A program made the position numbers and the translations under genes. A stretch of DNA of 64,000 nt from Halorubellus litoreus (lineage in GTDB: Archaea > Halobacteriota > Halobacteria > Halobacteriales > Natrialbaceae), in assembly GCF_037081675.1 (NCBI RefSeq), contig NZ_JAZAQL010000001.1, positions 930,001 through 994,000 of the forward strand, written 5' to 3'. Under the pieces are notes generated by a model that did no database searches, was not told the origin of the DNA, and saw only the letters and a list, made by a program, of their open reading frames with translations. Below are positions 17,560 through 26,555 of this stretch, piece by piece (position 1 is the first letter of the stretch; every line of letters starts with the position of its first letter).

Positions 17560-18966
17560 ATGGCGAAGCGACGTCGATTCTTGGCGGCAGTCACCGGCGG
17601 GTTGTCGCTCGCGGGCTGCCTGCGATTGGAGGGGGGCGAGGGGGCGACCGCGGAGGGAACGACGGTACCCGGGACGGACGAGCCGGCGCCGCCGTCGAGC
17701 GCGGCGCCGACGACCGAAGCGCCCACCGAGGAACCGACCGACGAGGACCCGGGGTCCGCGACGGCGCTGTCGGGGACGTGGCGGCAGTTCCGCGGTGACG
17801 CTGCGAACACCGGCCGCACGACCGCTGCTGGCCCGAGTGCGTCCGTGGAAGCGACCTGGCGGTCGAAACCGTCCGACCCGGTCGCGGCGATCTCGTCGCC
17901 CGTGGTCGCGGACGGTCGCGCGTACGTCCTCGCCGACGAGGGCGTGCTCGTCGCGCTCGACGGGACCGACGGGTCGCTGGTGTGGTCCCAGCAACTGCCG
18001 GGGGACTCGGACACGGTCGGGTCGCCGGCGGTCGTGGACGGGACCGTGTTCGTGGCGTCGCTCGACGGCGGTACCGCGTACGCGCTGAACGCGTCCTCGG
18101 GCGCGTTCGAGTGGCAGGCGTCCATCGACGGCGGTGCGTTCGCGTCGCCGGCCGTCGGTGACGGGGTCGTCTACGTGGCGTCGACGACGGGCGTCGTGCA
18201 CGCGCTCGACGCTGCGGACGGCTCGGAGCGCTGGCGGTACGAGACCGGCGGCCGGACCGTGCTCGCGTCGCCCGCGCTCGACGACGGGTCGCTCTACGTC
18301 GCGAGTACGACGCCGAACGAACTCCCGTCGGGCGTCGACGACCTGTTCGACGTCCTGTACTACGACCAGTTCTACCGCGGTGGCGACGTCGAGACGGAGC
18401 CGCACGCGACCGCTGCGAGGCTCGACGCTCGCGCCGGACTGCACGTGCTCGACGCGTCGAACGGGGACGTCCTCGGCACGCAGTCGTTCCCGCACTTCGT
18501 CGCGTCGACGCCCGCGGTCGCGGCCGACGCGCTCGTCGTCGGCTGCTGGGACGGGAACGTGTACGCGCTCGAACGCGGGTCCGGCGCGGAGCGATGGGTC
18601 GCGTCGACCGGCGCGCCGATCAGTGCGTCGCCGGCGGTCGGCGACGGCGTCGTCTACTGCGGGACGTGGAACGGGAGCCTGCACGCGTTCGACGCGAGCA
18701 CGGGCAGCCAGGAGTGGTTCCTCCCCGTCGGCGAGAACGTCTCGTCGTCGCCCGCCGTCACCGACGACGCGGTGTACGTCACCGGGCGAGGGGGCGGACT
18801 CGTCGCCGCCGGACTCGACGGCGGTGTCCGGTGGCGGTTCGACGGCGCCGCTGGCGGCTTCCATCCGTCCTCGCCGGCGGTCGTCGACGGCGCCGTCGTC
18901 GTCTGCGGCGAAGGCGACAACCCGGACGCGGCCGACGGCGTCGTCTTCAGGCTCGACGCCGCCTGA
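17560..18966 (+). CDS. Lipoprotein with PQQ-type beta-propeller repeats
   Basis: A 468-residue exported protein. The N-terminus has a twin-arginine-like RRRFLAAV and a lipobox with Cys20 (LSLAGC), then a Thr/Glu-rich linker. The rest is built of blades with the repeated pattern SSPAVTDDAVYVTG / ASPAVGDGVVYVAS and WRYET or WRF, as in BamB-like and quinoprotein propellers. Haloarchaea carry many such proteins. They lack obvious PQQ-dehydrogenase active-site residues and may be scaffolds or binding proteins at the cell surface. Monocistronic. Confidence 0.85.
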   Translation: MAKRRRFLAAVTGGLSLAGCLRLEGGEGATAEGTTVPGTDEPAPPSSAAPTTEAPTEEPTDEDPGSATALSGTWRQFRGDAANTGRTTAAGPSASVEATWRSKPSDPVAAISSPVVADGRAYVLADEGVLVALDGTDGSLVWSQQLPGDSDTVGSPAVVDGTVFVASLDGGTAYALNASSGAFEWQASIDGGAFASPAVGDGVVYVASTTGVVHALDAADGSERWRYETGGRTVLASPALDDGSLYVASTTPNELPSGVDDLFDVLYYDQFYRGGDVETEPHATAARLDARAGLHVLDASNGDVLGTQSFPHFVASTPAVAADALVVGCWDGNVYALERGSGAERWVASTGAPISASPAVGDGVVYCGTWNGSLHAFDASTGSQEWFLPVGENVSSSPAVTDDAVYVTGRGGGLVAAGLDGGVRWRFDGAAGGFHPSSPAVVDGAVVVCGEGDNPDAADGVVFRLDAA

Positions 18967-19001
18967 ACGCGGCCGCGCTCGGGGCGCGTTCGACGGTCAC
19001 T

Positions 19002-19054
19002 CGGGGCCGAGGAACTACCCGGGGCCGAGGAACTACTCGGGACTGAGGAACGCG
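19002..19054. repeat. 18-base tandem repeat at the 3' end of the hydrolase gene
   Basis: The unit cggggccgaggaactacc occurs at 19002-19019 and, with one change, 19020-19037. A diverged third copy (cgggactgaggaacgcg) runs from 19038 into the hydrolase coding end. The repeat therefore straddles the stop codon at 19033. Confidence 0.85.
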
Positions 19055-19977
19055 AGGATGGCGTCCCGGGCGTCCGTGGTCGGTTCGAGCCACGGCGTGT
19101 GGCCGTGGTCGTCGAGGACGACCATCTCGCCGTCGGGCATGGCGTCGGCGACCGGACGGCCGACGGCTGGCGGCCAGAAGAAGTCCTCGGTCCCCCAGAC
19201 GAACCGCGTCGGGACCGTGCTCGTCTCGAGTTCGTCGCGGACGACGAACCGCGCGTGCATTCCGCCGCGGAGCGTGCCCGCGGTCGTGTTCAGCGCGACG
19301 AGGCTGTCGGTCTGTCCGGGAACCCGTTCGCCCGCGAGGCCGACCTCGAGGAGCGCGTCGTCGAGCGCGCTGTCGTCCTCGAGGTTGATGAGGTTCCACT
19401 GCTCGCGGGCGTCGTCGAGCGAGTCGGCGATCGACCGGCGGAACAACCACGGGCCGACCTTCGGCGCGTACGTCAGGCGGAACACCCACGGGACCTTCCG
19501 GGAGAGCCCGCCGGGCGCGCCGACGAGGCACGTCCGGTCGACGCGCTCGGGGTGGTCGACCTGGAGGTGCAGCGCCTGCATCCCGCCCAGGGAGTTCCCG
19601 AGGACGCGCGTCGCGTCGACGTCGAGCGCGTCCATGAGGCCCGTGACGTAGTCGACGCCGAACTCGCGGAAGTCCACGGTCGCGTAGTCCACGGCCGTCG
19701 ACAGCCCGCGGCCGGGGCGGTCCGGCGCGACGACGCGGAACTCGTCGGCGAGCGCGTCGAACAGCGGGAGCCACGTCGCGGCGTTCGTACTGAGGCCGTG
19801 CAGGCAGAGCAGCGGCGGGCCGTCGCCCGCTTCGAGGTAGTGAATCCGGTCGCCGGCGACGGACGCGGTCCGCGACGCGACCTCGACGTCCACGTCGTCG
19901 ACGTACGCCTCCAGCGCGTCCACGTACGCTCGCTCGGCGGGGTCGTTCGCCTGCACCTCCGCGACGGTGAGCGACAT
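19033..19977 (-). CDS. Alpha/beta-fold hydrolase
   Basis: A 314-residue hydrolase of the alpha/beta fold. The catalytic triad is visible: nucleophile Ser129 in GNSLGG, the acid Asp in WGTEDFFWPP, and His in DDHGHTPW near the C-terminus. The oxyanion-hole HG is at residues 60-61. The architecture with a helical cap fits esterases, epoxide hydrolases or C-C bond hydrolases; the substrate is not deducible. I chose the ATG at 19977 (MSLTVAEVQ), which has a T-rich box about 30 bases upstream, over an in-frame start at 20031. Confidence 0.87.
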   Translation of the reverse strand: MSLTVAEVQANDPAERAYVDALEAYVDDVDVEVASRTASVAGDRIHYLEAGDGPPLLCLHGLSTNAATWLPLFDALADEFRVVAPDRPGRGLSTAVDYATVDFREFGVDYVTGLMDALDVDATRVLGNSLGGMQALHLQVDHPERVDRTCLVGAPGGLSRKVPWVFRLTYAPKVGPWLFRRSIADSLDDAREQWNLINLEDDSALDDALLEVGLAGERVPGQTDSLVALNTTAGTLRGGMHARFVVRDELETSTVPTRFVWGTEDFFWPPAVGRPVADAMPDGEMVVLDDHGHTPWLEPTTDARDAILAFLSPE

Positions 19978-20275
19978 GCTCGACCCGAGTGGCGCCGGCA
20001 GGAAAGAGGTACCGCCGTGACCGACCGTCACCGGACGAATCCCCGTAATCGCTCAGTCGCGTCCCAGACCGCGAGCGGGGAGCCAGCGCACCGGACGCCC
20101 GAAGGGTCGATCACTCGACGCCGCCGCACCCACAGCGAACGCGTCATTCTGGTAGCATAGTTGGTCCAACGGACCAGTGCTTGGTTTTACTCACGGCTGG
20201 ACGCGTGAACGCGCAATGGGCGTGGGACACCGCCCCAACGCAAGCGTTTTGCCTCGCGGGCCGCAACTGATGGCC

Positions 20276-20755
20276 ATGTCGGACTGTCCACTCGCCGACG
20301 ACTGCCCGCGATTCACAGAGCGCGTCGCCGGCATGGGGTGTCAATCCTACGGCGACCGGAGCGGCATGGAGTGGTGCAAGGACTACGACCAGCCGATCTC
20401 TGACTTGAAGACCCAGCCCGTGAAGCCCGGGGAAGAGATAGTCGTGGAGGTAACGGACATCCACGAGAGCGGCGCTGGCGTCGGCCGCACCGAGGACGGC
20501 TTCATCGTGATGGTCGACGGCGTCCTCCCGGAGGCTCGCGCGAGAGTGAAGGTCACGAACGTCCACTCGAATCACGCTCGCGCCGACGAGATCGAGCGCC
20601 TCCCGATGGACGAGGACCTCGACGACGGTGACGGCGCCGAACTCGGGTACGACGACCCCGACGAAGCCGACGCCGACGACGACGAGGACGACGATAGCGG
20701 CCGGCGCGTCGACCGCGAACGCCTCGGGAGTCGCGAGAACTTCTGGGGGAACTAG
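20276..20755 (+). CDS. TRAM-domain protein with N-terminal cysteines
   Basis: A 159-residue protein. The N-terminal 40 residues carry CPLADDC and further Cys (MGCQSYG, EWCKDYD), a likely metal site. A TRAM domain of about 60 residues follows (PGEEIVVEVTDIHESGAGVG ... VNVHSNHA-like strands), the RNA-binding fold found in MiaB and TrmA relatives. The tail is very acidic. Haloarchaeal TRAM proteins are thought to bind RNA; the specific role is unknown. A start at 20270 would add two residues. Confidence 0.85.
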   Translation: MSDCPLADDCPRFTERVAGMGCQSYGDRSGMEWCKDYDQPISDLKTQPVKPGEEIVVEVTDIHESGAGVGRTEDGFIVMVDGVLPEARARVKVTNVHSNHARADEIERLPMDEDLDDGDGAELGYDDPDEADADDDEDDDSGRRVDRERLGSRENFWGN

Positions 20756-20941
20756 CCGGCCGTCGCGGGCAGCCCATCGACCTGGACAGTCCAACCGCCG
20801 TCCGTTTCTGCAGACCGCTCTCGACCCGTCGCTTCTGCGAGTCGCGCTCGACGCATCGAGTGGCGACGCGCGTGCGCACCTGTCGCGACGAGCGCTGCCG
20901 GCGGCACATGCTATTAGTTCTCTGCGAGCGTCGCCCTTGGC

Positions 20942-21727
20942 ATGGACCTGCATCTTGACGGTGACGTGGCGCTGGTAACGGCGAGTTCGAGCGGGCTCGG
21001 ATACGCGAGCGCCGAAGCACTGGCTCGTGAGGGCGCACACGTGGCGATCTGTGGTCGGGACGAGGAGCGACTCGCGGCCGCCGAGGCGGACCTCGAAGCC
21101 GTCGGAGACGGCCGCGTGCTCGCACAGCCCGCGGACCTGACCGACCCCGCGGACGTGAGCGCGCTCGTCGACGCGACCGCCGACGAGTTCGGCGGCATCG
21201 ACCACCTCGTGACGTCCGCCGGCGGCCCGCCGTCGGGCGGGTTCCTCGACATGGAGGACCGCGACTGGTACGGCGCGTACGACACGCTCGTGATGAGCGC
21301 CGTCTGGACGCTCCGCGAGGCGTACCCCCATCTCGACGCGAGCGAGAAGGGGACGTGGACGGCGATCACGTCCCGGAGCGTCCGCGAGGTCATCGACGAC
21401 CTCGTCCTCTCGAACGCCGTCCGGCGGGCGGTCATCGGCCTCGTCAAGTCCGTGAGTCACGAGTTCGGCCCGAGCGTCCGCGCGAACGCCGTCCTCCCGG
21501 GCGCACACGAGACGAGCCGCATCGAGGAACTCGTCGAGGACGCGGTCGAGCGCGGCGACCACGAGACGTACGCTGACGGGCTGGCGGAGTGGGGCGAGGG
21601 CGTCCCGCTCGAACGCATCGGCGACCCACAGGAACTCGGGGACGTCGTCGCGTTCCTCGCCAGCGACCGTGCGAGCTACGTGAACGGCGTGAGCGTCCCC
21701 GTCGACGGCGGGAGCCTGCGAAGCTAG
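20942..21727 (+). CDS. SDR-fold protein lacking the usual catalytic Tyr-x3-Lys
   Basis: A 261-residue short-chain dehydrogenase/reductase fold. The nucleotide motif is TASSSGLGYASA near residue 14, and the domain ends in the usual YVNGVSVPVDGG. Where the family has YxxxK, this protein reads LSNAVRRAVIGLVKS, so both the Tyr and the Lys are replaced. That is typical of a beta-ketoacyl-reductase-like subgroup with an imperfect tetrad. It may use another mechanism or simply bind a cofactor. The reaction is not assigned. Confidence 0.85.
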   Translation: MDLHLDGDVALVTASSSGLGYASAEALAREGAHVAICGRDEERLAAAEADLEAVGDGRVLAQPADLTDPADVSALVDATADEFGGIDHLVTSAGGPPSGGFLDMEDRDWYGAYDTLVMSAVWTLREAYPHLDASEKGTWTAITSRSVREVIDDLVLSNAVRRAVIGLVKSVSHEFGPSVRANAVLPGAHETSRIEELVEDAVERGDHETYADGLAEWGEGVPLERIGDPQELGDVVAFLASDRASYVNGVSVPVDGGSLRS

Positions 21728-21745
21728 CGCTCCGACAGCGAGCAC

Positions 21746-22807
21746 TCAGAAGGCGTCGCGTTCGCGGAGTTCGGCGACGACGTCGCGGACGCGCTGGCTC
21801 GCGTCTCGCGGCGCGACGAGCACGCGGTCGTCGAACGCCGCGACGACGATGTCCTCGCAGTCGACCACCGAGACGTGTGCGTCGTCGGTCGCGACGACGC
21901 TGTCCGTGGTGTCGACGAGGATGGCGTCGCCGGCCGGGCCGTCGTCCGAACCGAGGACGGCGTTCCCGTCGGTGTCGGCGTCGAGGATGCGCGCGAGGGC
22001 GTCCCACGAGCCGAGGTCGTCCCACGCGAACGTCGCGGGGACGACGTACGCGTCGCTGGTGCGTTCGAGGACCGCGTAGTCGACGCTGATCGCGGGCGCG
22101 ACGGCGAACGCCGACTCCAGGTCGAGCGCGTCCTCCGCGAGCGACGAGAGCGGCGTCTCCTCGCACTCGCGGAGGAACGCGTCGGGCGTCCACGCGAACA
22201 CCCCCGCGTTCCAGAGACACCCGAGGTCGAGCAGTTGCTCGGCGGTCGCCCGGTCGGGCTTCTCGCGGAACGCCGCGACGGGTGCGTACTCGCCGCCGTC
22301 CGCCGTCTGCTGGAACGCGGCGGGTTCGACGTACCCGTACCCCGTCGCCGGTCGCGTCGGTTCGACGCCCATCGTCACGAGTCCGTCCGTGTCGACCGCG
22401 ACGCGGGCAGCGTGCCGGGCGACCGCAGCGAAGTCGCCGTCGACGTGGTGGTCCGCCGGGACGCAGCACATGACGCACTCGCCGAACTCGTCGCGAACGC
22501 GCTGCGCGGCGTACGCGAGCGCCGGCCCCGTGTCCTTCGGTTCCGGTTCGACGAACACCGTAGCGTCGGGTGCGTGCTCGCGGACCGCGGCCGCGTGCCG
22601 GTCGCCGGTCAGGACCACCGTCTCGTCTGCGAACGCGACGCGGTCGACCGTCTCCGCGAGCAGCGAGCACTCGCCGTCGAGCGCGAGGAACTGCTTCGGG
22701 CGGTCGCTTCGACTCGCCGGATATAGCCGCGTCCCGGTGCCGCCGGCGAGCACGCACGCGACGACCGGGACGTCCACGCCGCCAGCGCCCGCGGACGCCT
22801 CGTTCAC
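21746..22807 (-). CDS. Mannose-1-phosphate guanylyltransferase-like nucleotidyltransferase
   Basis: A 353-residue sugar nucleotidyltransferase. The signature GGTGTRLYPASRSDRPKQFL sits just after a short N-terminal leader, and CVPADHHVDGDF, GYGYVEP, FREKP and LWNAGVFAW match mannose-1-phosphate guanylyltransferases, which make GDP-mannose for glycans. The start is a GTG at 22807 that overlaps the stop of the upstream small gene (GTGA). Longer in-frame extensions are shadow sequence of that gene. Confidence 0.88.
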   Translation of the reverse strand: MNEASAGAGGVDVPVVACVLAGGTGTRLYPASRSDRPKQFLALDGECSLLAETVDRVAFADETVVLTGDRHAAAVREHAPDATVFVEPEPKDTGPALAYAAQRVRDEFGECVMCCVPADHHVDGDFAAVARHAARVAVDTDGLVTMGVEPTRPATGYGYVEPAAFQQTADGGEYAPVAAFREKPDRATAEQLLDLGCLWNAGVFAWTPDAFLRECEETPLSSLAEDALDLESAFAVAPAISVDYAVLERTSDAYVVPATFAWDDLGSWDALARILDADTDGNAVLGSDDGPAGDAILVDTTDSVVATDDAHVSVVDCEDIVVAAFDDRVLVAPRDASQRVRDVVAELRERDAF

Positions 22808-23082
22808 CACGTCTGCACGCACCCCTCGCGGACGTCCTCCGCGCAGCCCTCGCAGTCCGGGTGGCCCTCCTCGAAGCACGCCGGCCGCCCCTGGTCGTCG
22901 ACGAACGCCGCGCGCTTCTCGACGTACCGCCGGCAGACGATCTTGTGCCGGCCGTGCTCGTCTTGCGGCAGCTCCGCGGTCGCCCGGCCGGTCCGGTACG
23001 CCTTCTGGGCCTCCGCGTACCGCCGCCCCGCCGCGCGCAGCGAATCCCGCAGGCGCTCAGCGATGTCGTCGCCGTCTCCCAT
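22804..23082 (-). CDS. Small cysteine-rich conserved protein
   Basis: A 92-residue protein: a helical N-terminal half (DIAERLRDSLRAAGRRYAEA) and a C-terminal half with five Cys residues in the pattern C-x19-C-x7-C-x2-C-x7-C plus a His, suggesting a zinc site. The ATG at 23082 defines a compact protein. It is upstream of and coupled by a four-base overlap to the mannose-1-phosphate guanylyltransferase-like gene. Function unknown. Confidence 0.75.
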   Translation of the reverse strand: MGDGDDIAERLRDSLRAAGRRYAEAQKAYRTGRATAELPQDEHGRHKIVCRRYVEKRAAFVDDQGRPACFEEGHPDCEGCAEDVREGCVQTW

Positions 23083-23307
23083 ACGTCCCCGTCCGGGCGG
23101 GCCGCGGAAAGCGTCTTCGCCCACGGACGGGAGACCGTCGAGACCCGAAATCGACCGCCAGCGGGCGTCGACCACCCCCAGCGAAGCGCCCTCTCGACGC
23201 CCAGACCGCCCGTCTTCACTTTCACTCCGCATACCACAGTTTAAATACCATCGGGCGCGAAGGTCGATGCGTCTCCCACGAAACACACGCGGAGACAGGA
23301 ACCCAAC
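23083..23307. promoter_or_regulatory. Promoter region of the RPA operon
   Basis: Between divergent genes. A TATA-like cagtttaaatacc at about 23237-23249 lies some 60 bases before the RPA start, so the mRNA probably has a leader of about 30 bases rather than being leaderless. No gene is seen. Confidence 0.5.
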
Positions 23308-24243
23308 ATGAGCGATCTGCGAGACCACGCCGAAGACATACACGAACAGTTCTCGGACCACATCGACATCGACGTCGACGACGTCGAGGAACGCCTCAGC
23401 ACGCTCGTCGACGAGTACAAAGTCCCGCTCGACGAGGCACGGCGCTCTGTCACGAGCCACTACCTCGACGAAGCCGGCATGGAGCGCGACGCGCTCGGTG
23501 GCGGCAGCGGCTCGAACGACCACGTCCAGGTCGCGGACGTCGACGAGGACGAACAGTGGATCGACGTCACCGCGAAGGTCGTCGACCTCTGGGACCCTCG
23601 GAGCGACGCCGTCGCCCAGGTCGGGCTGCTCGGCGACGAATCGGGCACCATCAAGTTCACCGCGTTCGCGTCCAGCGACCTCCCGAAACTCGAGGAGGAC
23701 GCCGTGTACGCGCTCGGGAACCTCGTCACCGACGAGTACCAGGGCAACTACTCGGTGAAACTCAACCGGACGACCACGATCGAGCAGCTCGACGAGGACA
23801 TCGAGGTCGGCGACGACTCGACGACCGTCGAGGGCGCGCTCGTCGCGATGCAGTCCGGCTCCGGACTCATCAAGCGCTGCCCGGAGGAGGACTGCACGCG
23901 CGTCCTCCAGAACGGCCGCTGTAGCGAGCACGGCGAGGTCGAAGGCGAGTTCGACCTCCGCATCAAGGGCGTCGTCGACGACGGCGTCGACGCGCACGAG
24001 GTCATCTTCGACAAGGAGACGACCGAAGCCATCACCGGCATCAGCCTGGAGGAGGCGAAGGACATGGCGATGGACGCGCTCGACACGACCGTCGTCGCCG
24101 ACGAGATCCGCGACCTCGTCATCGGCACGTACTATCGCGTGAGCGGCCCGACGTTCGGCCGGTACGTGCTCGCGGACGACGTCGAACAGCTCAGCGAGCC
24201 GGTCGATGCGACCGCGGCGCTGGAACGAGCGAGGTCGATGTGA
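23308..24243 (+). CDS. rpa3: Replication protein A, OB-fold and zinc-finger type (RPA3-like)
   Basis: A 311-residue single-stranded-DNA-binding protein. An acidic helical N-terminal domain (about 1-65) is followed by an OB fold (about 75-165, starting WIDVTAKVVDLWDP) and a second OB fold. The second fold is interrupted by a zinc finger, CPEEDCTRVLQNGRCSEH (C-x4-C-x8-C-x2-H). Its pairing with the COG3390-type protein downstream is typical of the haloarchaeal rpa3/rpap3 arrangement, which supports the symbol. It coats ssDNA in replication and repair. Confidence 0.9.
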   Translation: MSDLRDHAEDIHEQFSDHIDIDVDDVEERLSTLVDEYKVPLDEARRSVTSHYLDEAGMERDALGGGSGSNDHVQVADVDEDEQWIDVTAKVVDLWDPRSDAVAQVGLLGDESGTIKFTAFASSDLPKLEEDAVYALGNLVTDEYQGNYSVKLNRTTTIEQLDEDIEVGDDSTTVEGALVAMQSGSGLIKRCPEEDCTRVLQNGRCSEHGEVEGEFDLRIKGVVDDGVDAHEVIFDKETTEAITGISLEEAKDMAMDALDTTVVADEIRDLVIGTYYRVSGPTFGRYVLADDVEQLSEPVDATAALERARSM

Positions 24244-24244
24244 C

Positions 24245-24853
24245 ATGAGTCAGGCACCCACTCGCGAAGTCGCGAAACGCGTCTTCGCACGCGAATTCAA
24301 CGACGCAACGTTCACGTTCAAGGAATCCGACGACGAGCGCGCCCCGAACTTCGCGCTGCTCCCCACGGGGGACCGCGCGAACCGCGTGTTCGTCGTCGGC
24401 ACCCTGACCGAGACCGAGGACATCGGTGACGAATCCGAGTACTGGCGTGGTCGCGTGGTCGGTCCGACGGGGACCTTCTTCGTGTACGCCGGCCAGTACC
24501 AGCCGGACGCGACCGCGTTCCTCCGCGACGCCGAGGCGCCGGAGTACGTCGCGGTCGTCGGGAAGCCGTCGACGTTCGAGACGGACGACGGCACCGTGAA
24601 CGTCTCGCTGCGGCCGGAGTCCATCTCGGCGAGCGACGAGAACGCGCGCGAGCGCTGGATCGTCGAGACCGCCGAGCGGACGCTCGACCGCATCGAGGCG
24701 TTCGAGGACGAGACGAACGAGTACGCGGAGATGGCGCGCGACGAGTACGATACCGCCGTGGAGACGTACCGTCGCGAGGCCGAGGCCGCGCTCGACTCCA
24801 TCGTCGAGGACGGCGACGCGGCCGAGGAGTCGGAGCCGGAAGCGGCGCCCTGA
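24245..24853 (+). CDS. rpap3: RPA-associated protein
   Basis: A 202-residue COG3390-type protein. It begins MSQAPTREVAKRVFAREFN and contains an OB-like core (FALLPTGDRANRVFVVGTLTE then YWRGRVVGPTGTFFVYAGQYQP) and an acidic helical C-terminus. It starts one base after the RPA stop. In Haloferax the equivalent protein forms a complex with its RPA. The phosphoesterase gene that often follows in other haloarchaea is absent here. Confidence 0.9.
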   Translation: MSQAPTREVAKRVFAREFNDATFTFKESDDERAPNFALLPTGDRANRVFVVGTLTETEDIGDESEYWRGRVVGPTGTFFVYAGQYQPDATAFLRDAEAPEYVAVVGKPSTFETDDGTVNVSLRPESISASDENARERWIVETAERTLDRIEAFEDETNEYAEMARDEYDTAVETYRREAEAALDSIVEDGDAAEESEPEAAP

Positions 24854-24978
24854 CCGCCGGGGCGCTCGCCGCCCGGCCTCTCGACCGCTGACCGCTGCCG
24901 TTTTCTACTGCATCGCGCCCGTCCGTGCGAGCGTCTGACAAATACTTAAGTGCGTGAACGCGATAGTACGCGCCTAGG

Positions 24979-25398
24979 ATGGGGAACAAGAACAAGACGA
25001 TCTCCTTCCGCGTGAACGAGGACGCGTTCGAGACGCTCCAGGAGATCGCGGAGGAACGAGACATCTCGCTGTCGGCGGTGTTCCGCGACTACGTCGACAT
25101 GCTGGTCGCGCACGACGGCCAGGTCGCGGTGATGCCCGAGCACGAGATCAGCGAGGAAGACACCGACCAGGAGGAATGGCCACCGAAGGTGAAGGTCCCG
25201 AAGAGCTTCGTCCGCGAGCACGAACGCCTCGAACTGGAAGCCGACCACCTCCGCGACCAACTCGACGAGTACAAGCAGTACGTCACGAAGCTCCGCGAGG
25301 AGGTGGACGACGACCCCGGCGAGGACGTCATCCACCTCGAGGACCTCGACGGGAGCGAAACCGAAGAGGACGACGAGGACACGCCGTACGTCGGCTGA
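24979..25398 (+). CDS. Ribbon-helix-helix regulator with coiled-coil tail
   Basis: A 139-residue protein. Residues about 6-48 (KTISFRVNEDAFETLQEIAE then ISLSAVFRDYVDML) form a ribbon-helix-helix DNA-binding unit of the CopG/Arc type. Residues about 70-112 are a charged coiled coil (FVREHERLELEADHLRDQLD), and the tail is acidic. A TATA-like aaatacttaagt at 24940-24951 lies about 30 bases upstream. It follows the RPA pair but has its own promoter. The target genes are unknown. Confidence 0.8.
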   Translation: MGNKNKTISFRVNEDAFETLQEIAEERDISLSAVFRDYVDMLVAHDGQVAVMPEHEISEEDTDQEEWPPKVKVPKSFVREHERLELEADHLRDQLDEYKQYVTKLREEVDDDPGEDVIHLEDLDGSETEEDDEDTPYVG

Positions 25399-25590
25399 CC
25401 GTCTCCTTCTCAGTACGGACGACTCGCTGGCGGCGTTCCCCTGGTTTCGTCGCTCTCGAACCAACCTGTCGTTTCTCGTTCGGTACCGTAGCGCGTACCG
25501 GTGCGTCTGGCTCTGTGGGGTTTCGGGGCACGCGGGGTCGGGAACAGTAAACTCGAGCCGACAGGTATCGGTTCCGACAGTTCAAAGCGA

Positions 25591-25812
25591 GTGGACGTTC
25601 GAGGCAGAGTCGTGCGTGAAGTCCTCTATCGGGTCGGCCTCGGGTCGTACGTCCTCTGGCTACTACTGGTGGTGCTGTACGTGCTCGGTCGGTACACGCC
25701 CGTTCCGCGGTTCGAGTTGGTGTACTCGGGGGTCGTCTTCGGCGCCGCGGTACTGACCGTGTTCGGTGCCGGTCGGCTACTTCGAAAGGGATATCGTCGG
25801 GTGGTCGACTGA
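25591..25812 (+). CDS. Small two-helix membrane protein
   Basis: About 73 residues with two membrane helices (GSYVLWLLLVVLYVLG and LVYSGVVFGAAVLTVFGAG) and a basic C-terminus (RLLRKGYRRVVD). Possible starts are GTG at 25591 or 25612; the longer frame from 25501 adds an unconvincing leader. The gene sits 12 bases from the convergent gene end. Unknown function. Confidence 0.5.
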   Translation: MDVRGRVVREVLYRVGLGSYVLWLLLVVLYVLGRYTPVPRFELVYSGVVFGAAVLTVFGAGRLLRKGYRRVVD

Positions 25813-25824
25813 CACGGAGGCGTC

Positions 25825-26280
25825 TCACCCGGAGAGGTTGCGTTTCGCGGAGCGCATGCGGTCTCTTGCTTCCTGTCGGTCGTCGACGTCCGCGAGTTCC
25901 TCGGCGGCTTCGAGCGTCCGCACGCTCTGATCGAGGAACGAGAGGATGTCGCCCTCGTACGCGTACAGCATGTAGTCGTCGCTCATCACGTCGACGATGG
26001 CGCTCGGCCCGAGGCCTTGCGCGCGGAGTTCGAGGAGGTACCGGATGAACTTCCGTTCGGGGTGCCCGCAGTAGGGGTTGTTGTCGCACGAGCAGTCGAG
26101 GAAGTCCTTCGCGAAGTCCAGCACGCGGTCTCTGGTCGCCTCGTCGAGCTTCTCCAGGCCACCGCCCTGGAAGAGGATGTCCAGCGTCGCCCCCTTGAAC
26201 GCTCCTTTCGGGATGTTCGTGTCCAGCTGCGAGGAGAGCTGCCGGTGGTTCTTGACGTAGATCTTGTCCGTGATCGCCAC
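25825..26280 (-). CDS. Conserved haloarchaeal protein with cysteine cluster
   Basis: A 151-residue soluble protein that starts at GTG (read VAITDKIYVKNHRQL). It contains LDTNIPKGAFKGATLDILFQ, a Cys-rich CSCDNNPYCGHPE segment likely to bind a metal, and VIDVMSDDYMLYAY-like helices. I remember near-identical starts in other haloarchaeal proteins, which is why I prefer the GTG at 26280 to the longer ORF; upstream sequence is Arg-rich shadow. A gacttttgg box lies about 35 bases upstream. Function unknown. Confidence 0.75.
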   Translation of the reverse strand: MAITDKIYVKNHRQLSSQLDTNIPKGAFKGATLDILFQGGGLEKLDEATRDRVLDFAKDFLDCSCDNNPYCGHPERKFIRYLLELRAQGLGPSAIVDVMSDDYMLYAYEGDILSFLDQSVRTLEAAEELADVDDRQEARDRMRSAKRNLSG

Positions 26281-26555
26281 TGTTGCCCACTCGTAACCGA
26301 CGAACCGCCAAAAGTCGTTCGCGTTCGCGGTACCACGTCGCACGCCACAGCCGCGACCGCAGGCCGCGCGGAGTCGGCTGGGGAGGACGAGGTGCAGTGC
26401 GGAGGCGGTCGCGGGTCCTGACACCAACCACCCACCACCAGATGTTTACAAGATACGTAAACCCCTGCGCCGCCGGGAGTGTGCGACCAACCGACGCGGC
26501 CGCCCCGAGTCGTAACGTATATCCATCACAGGAATCGTATCTCAAACTGCAACGT
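26281..26555. other. Intergenic region upstream of tRNA-His
   Basis: No gene is visible. It contains an inverted repeat gtttac-aagatac-gtaaac at 26444-26462 of unknown meaning. It also holds a TATA-like cgtatatcc at about 26515-26523 that probably drives the tRNA, giving a 5' leader for RNase P to remove. Confidence 0.5.

Noticed and set aside
20140..20200. tRNA-like tggtccaacggaccagtgcttgg
   Set aside because: It forms a small hairpin but no cloverleaf.
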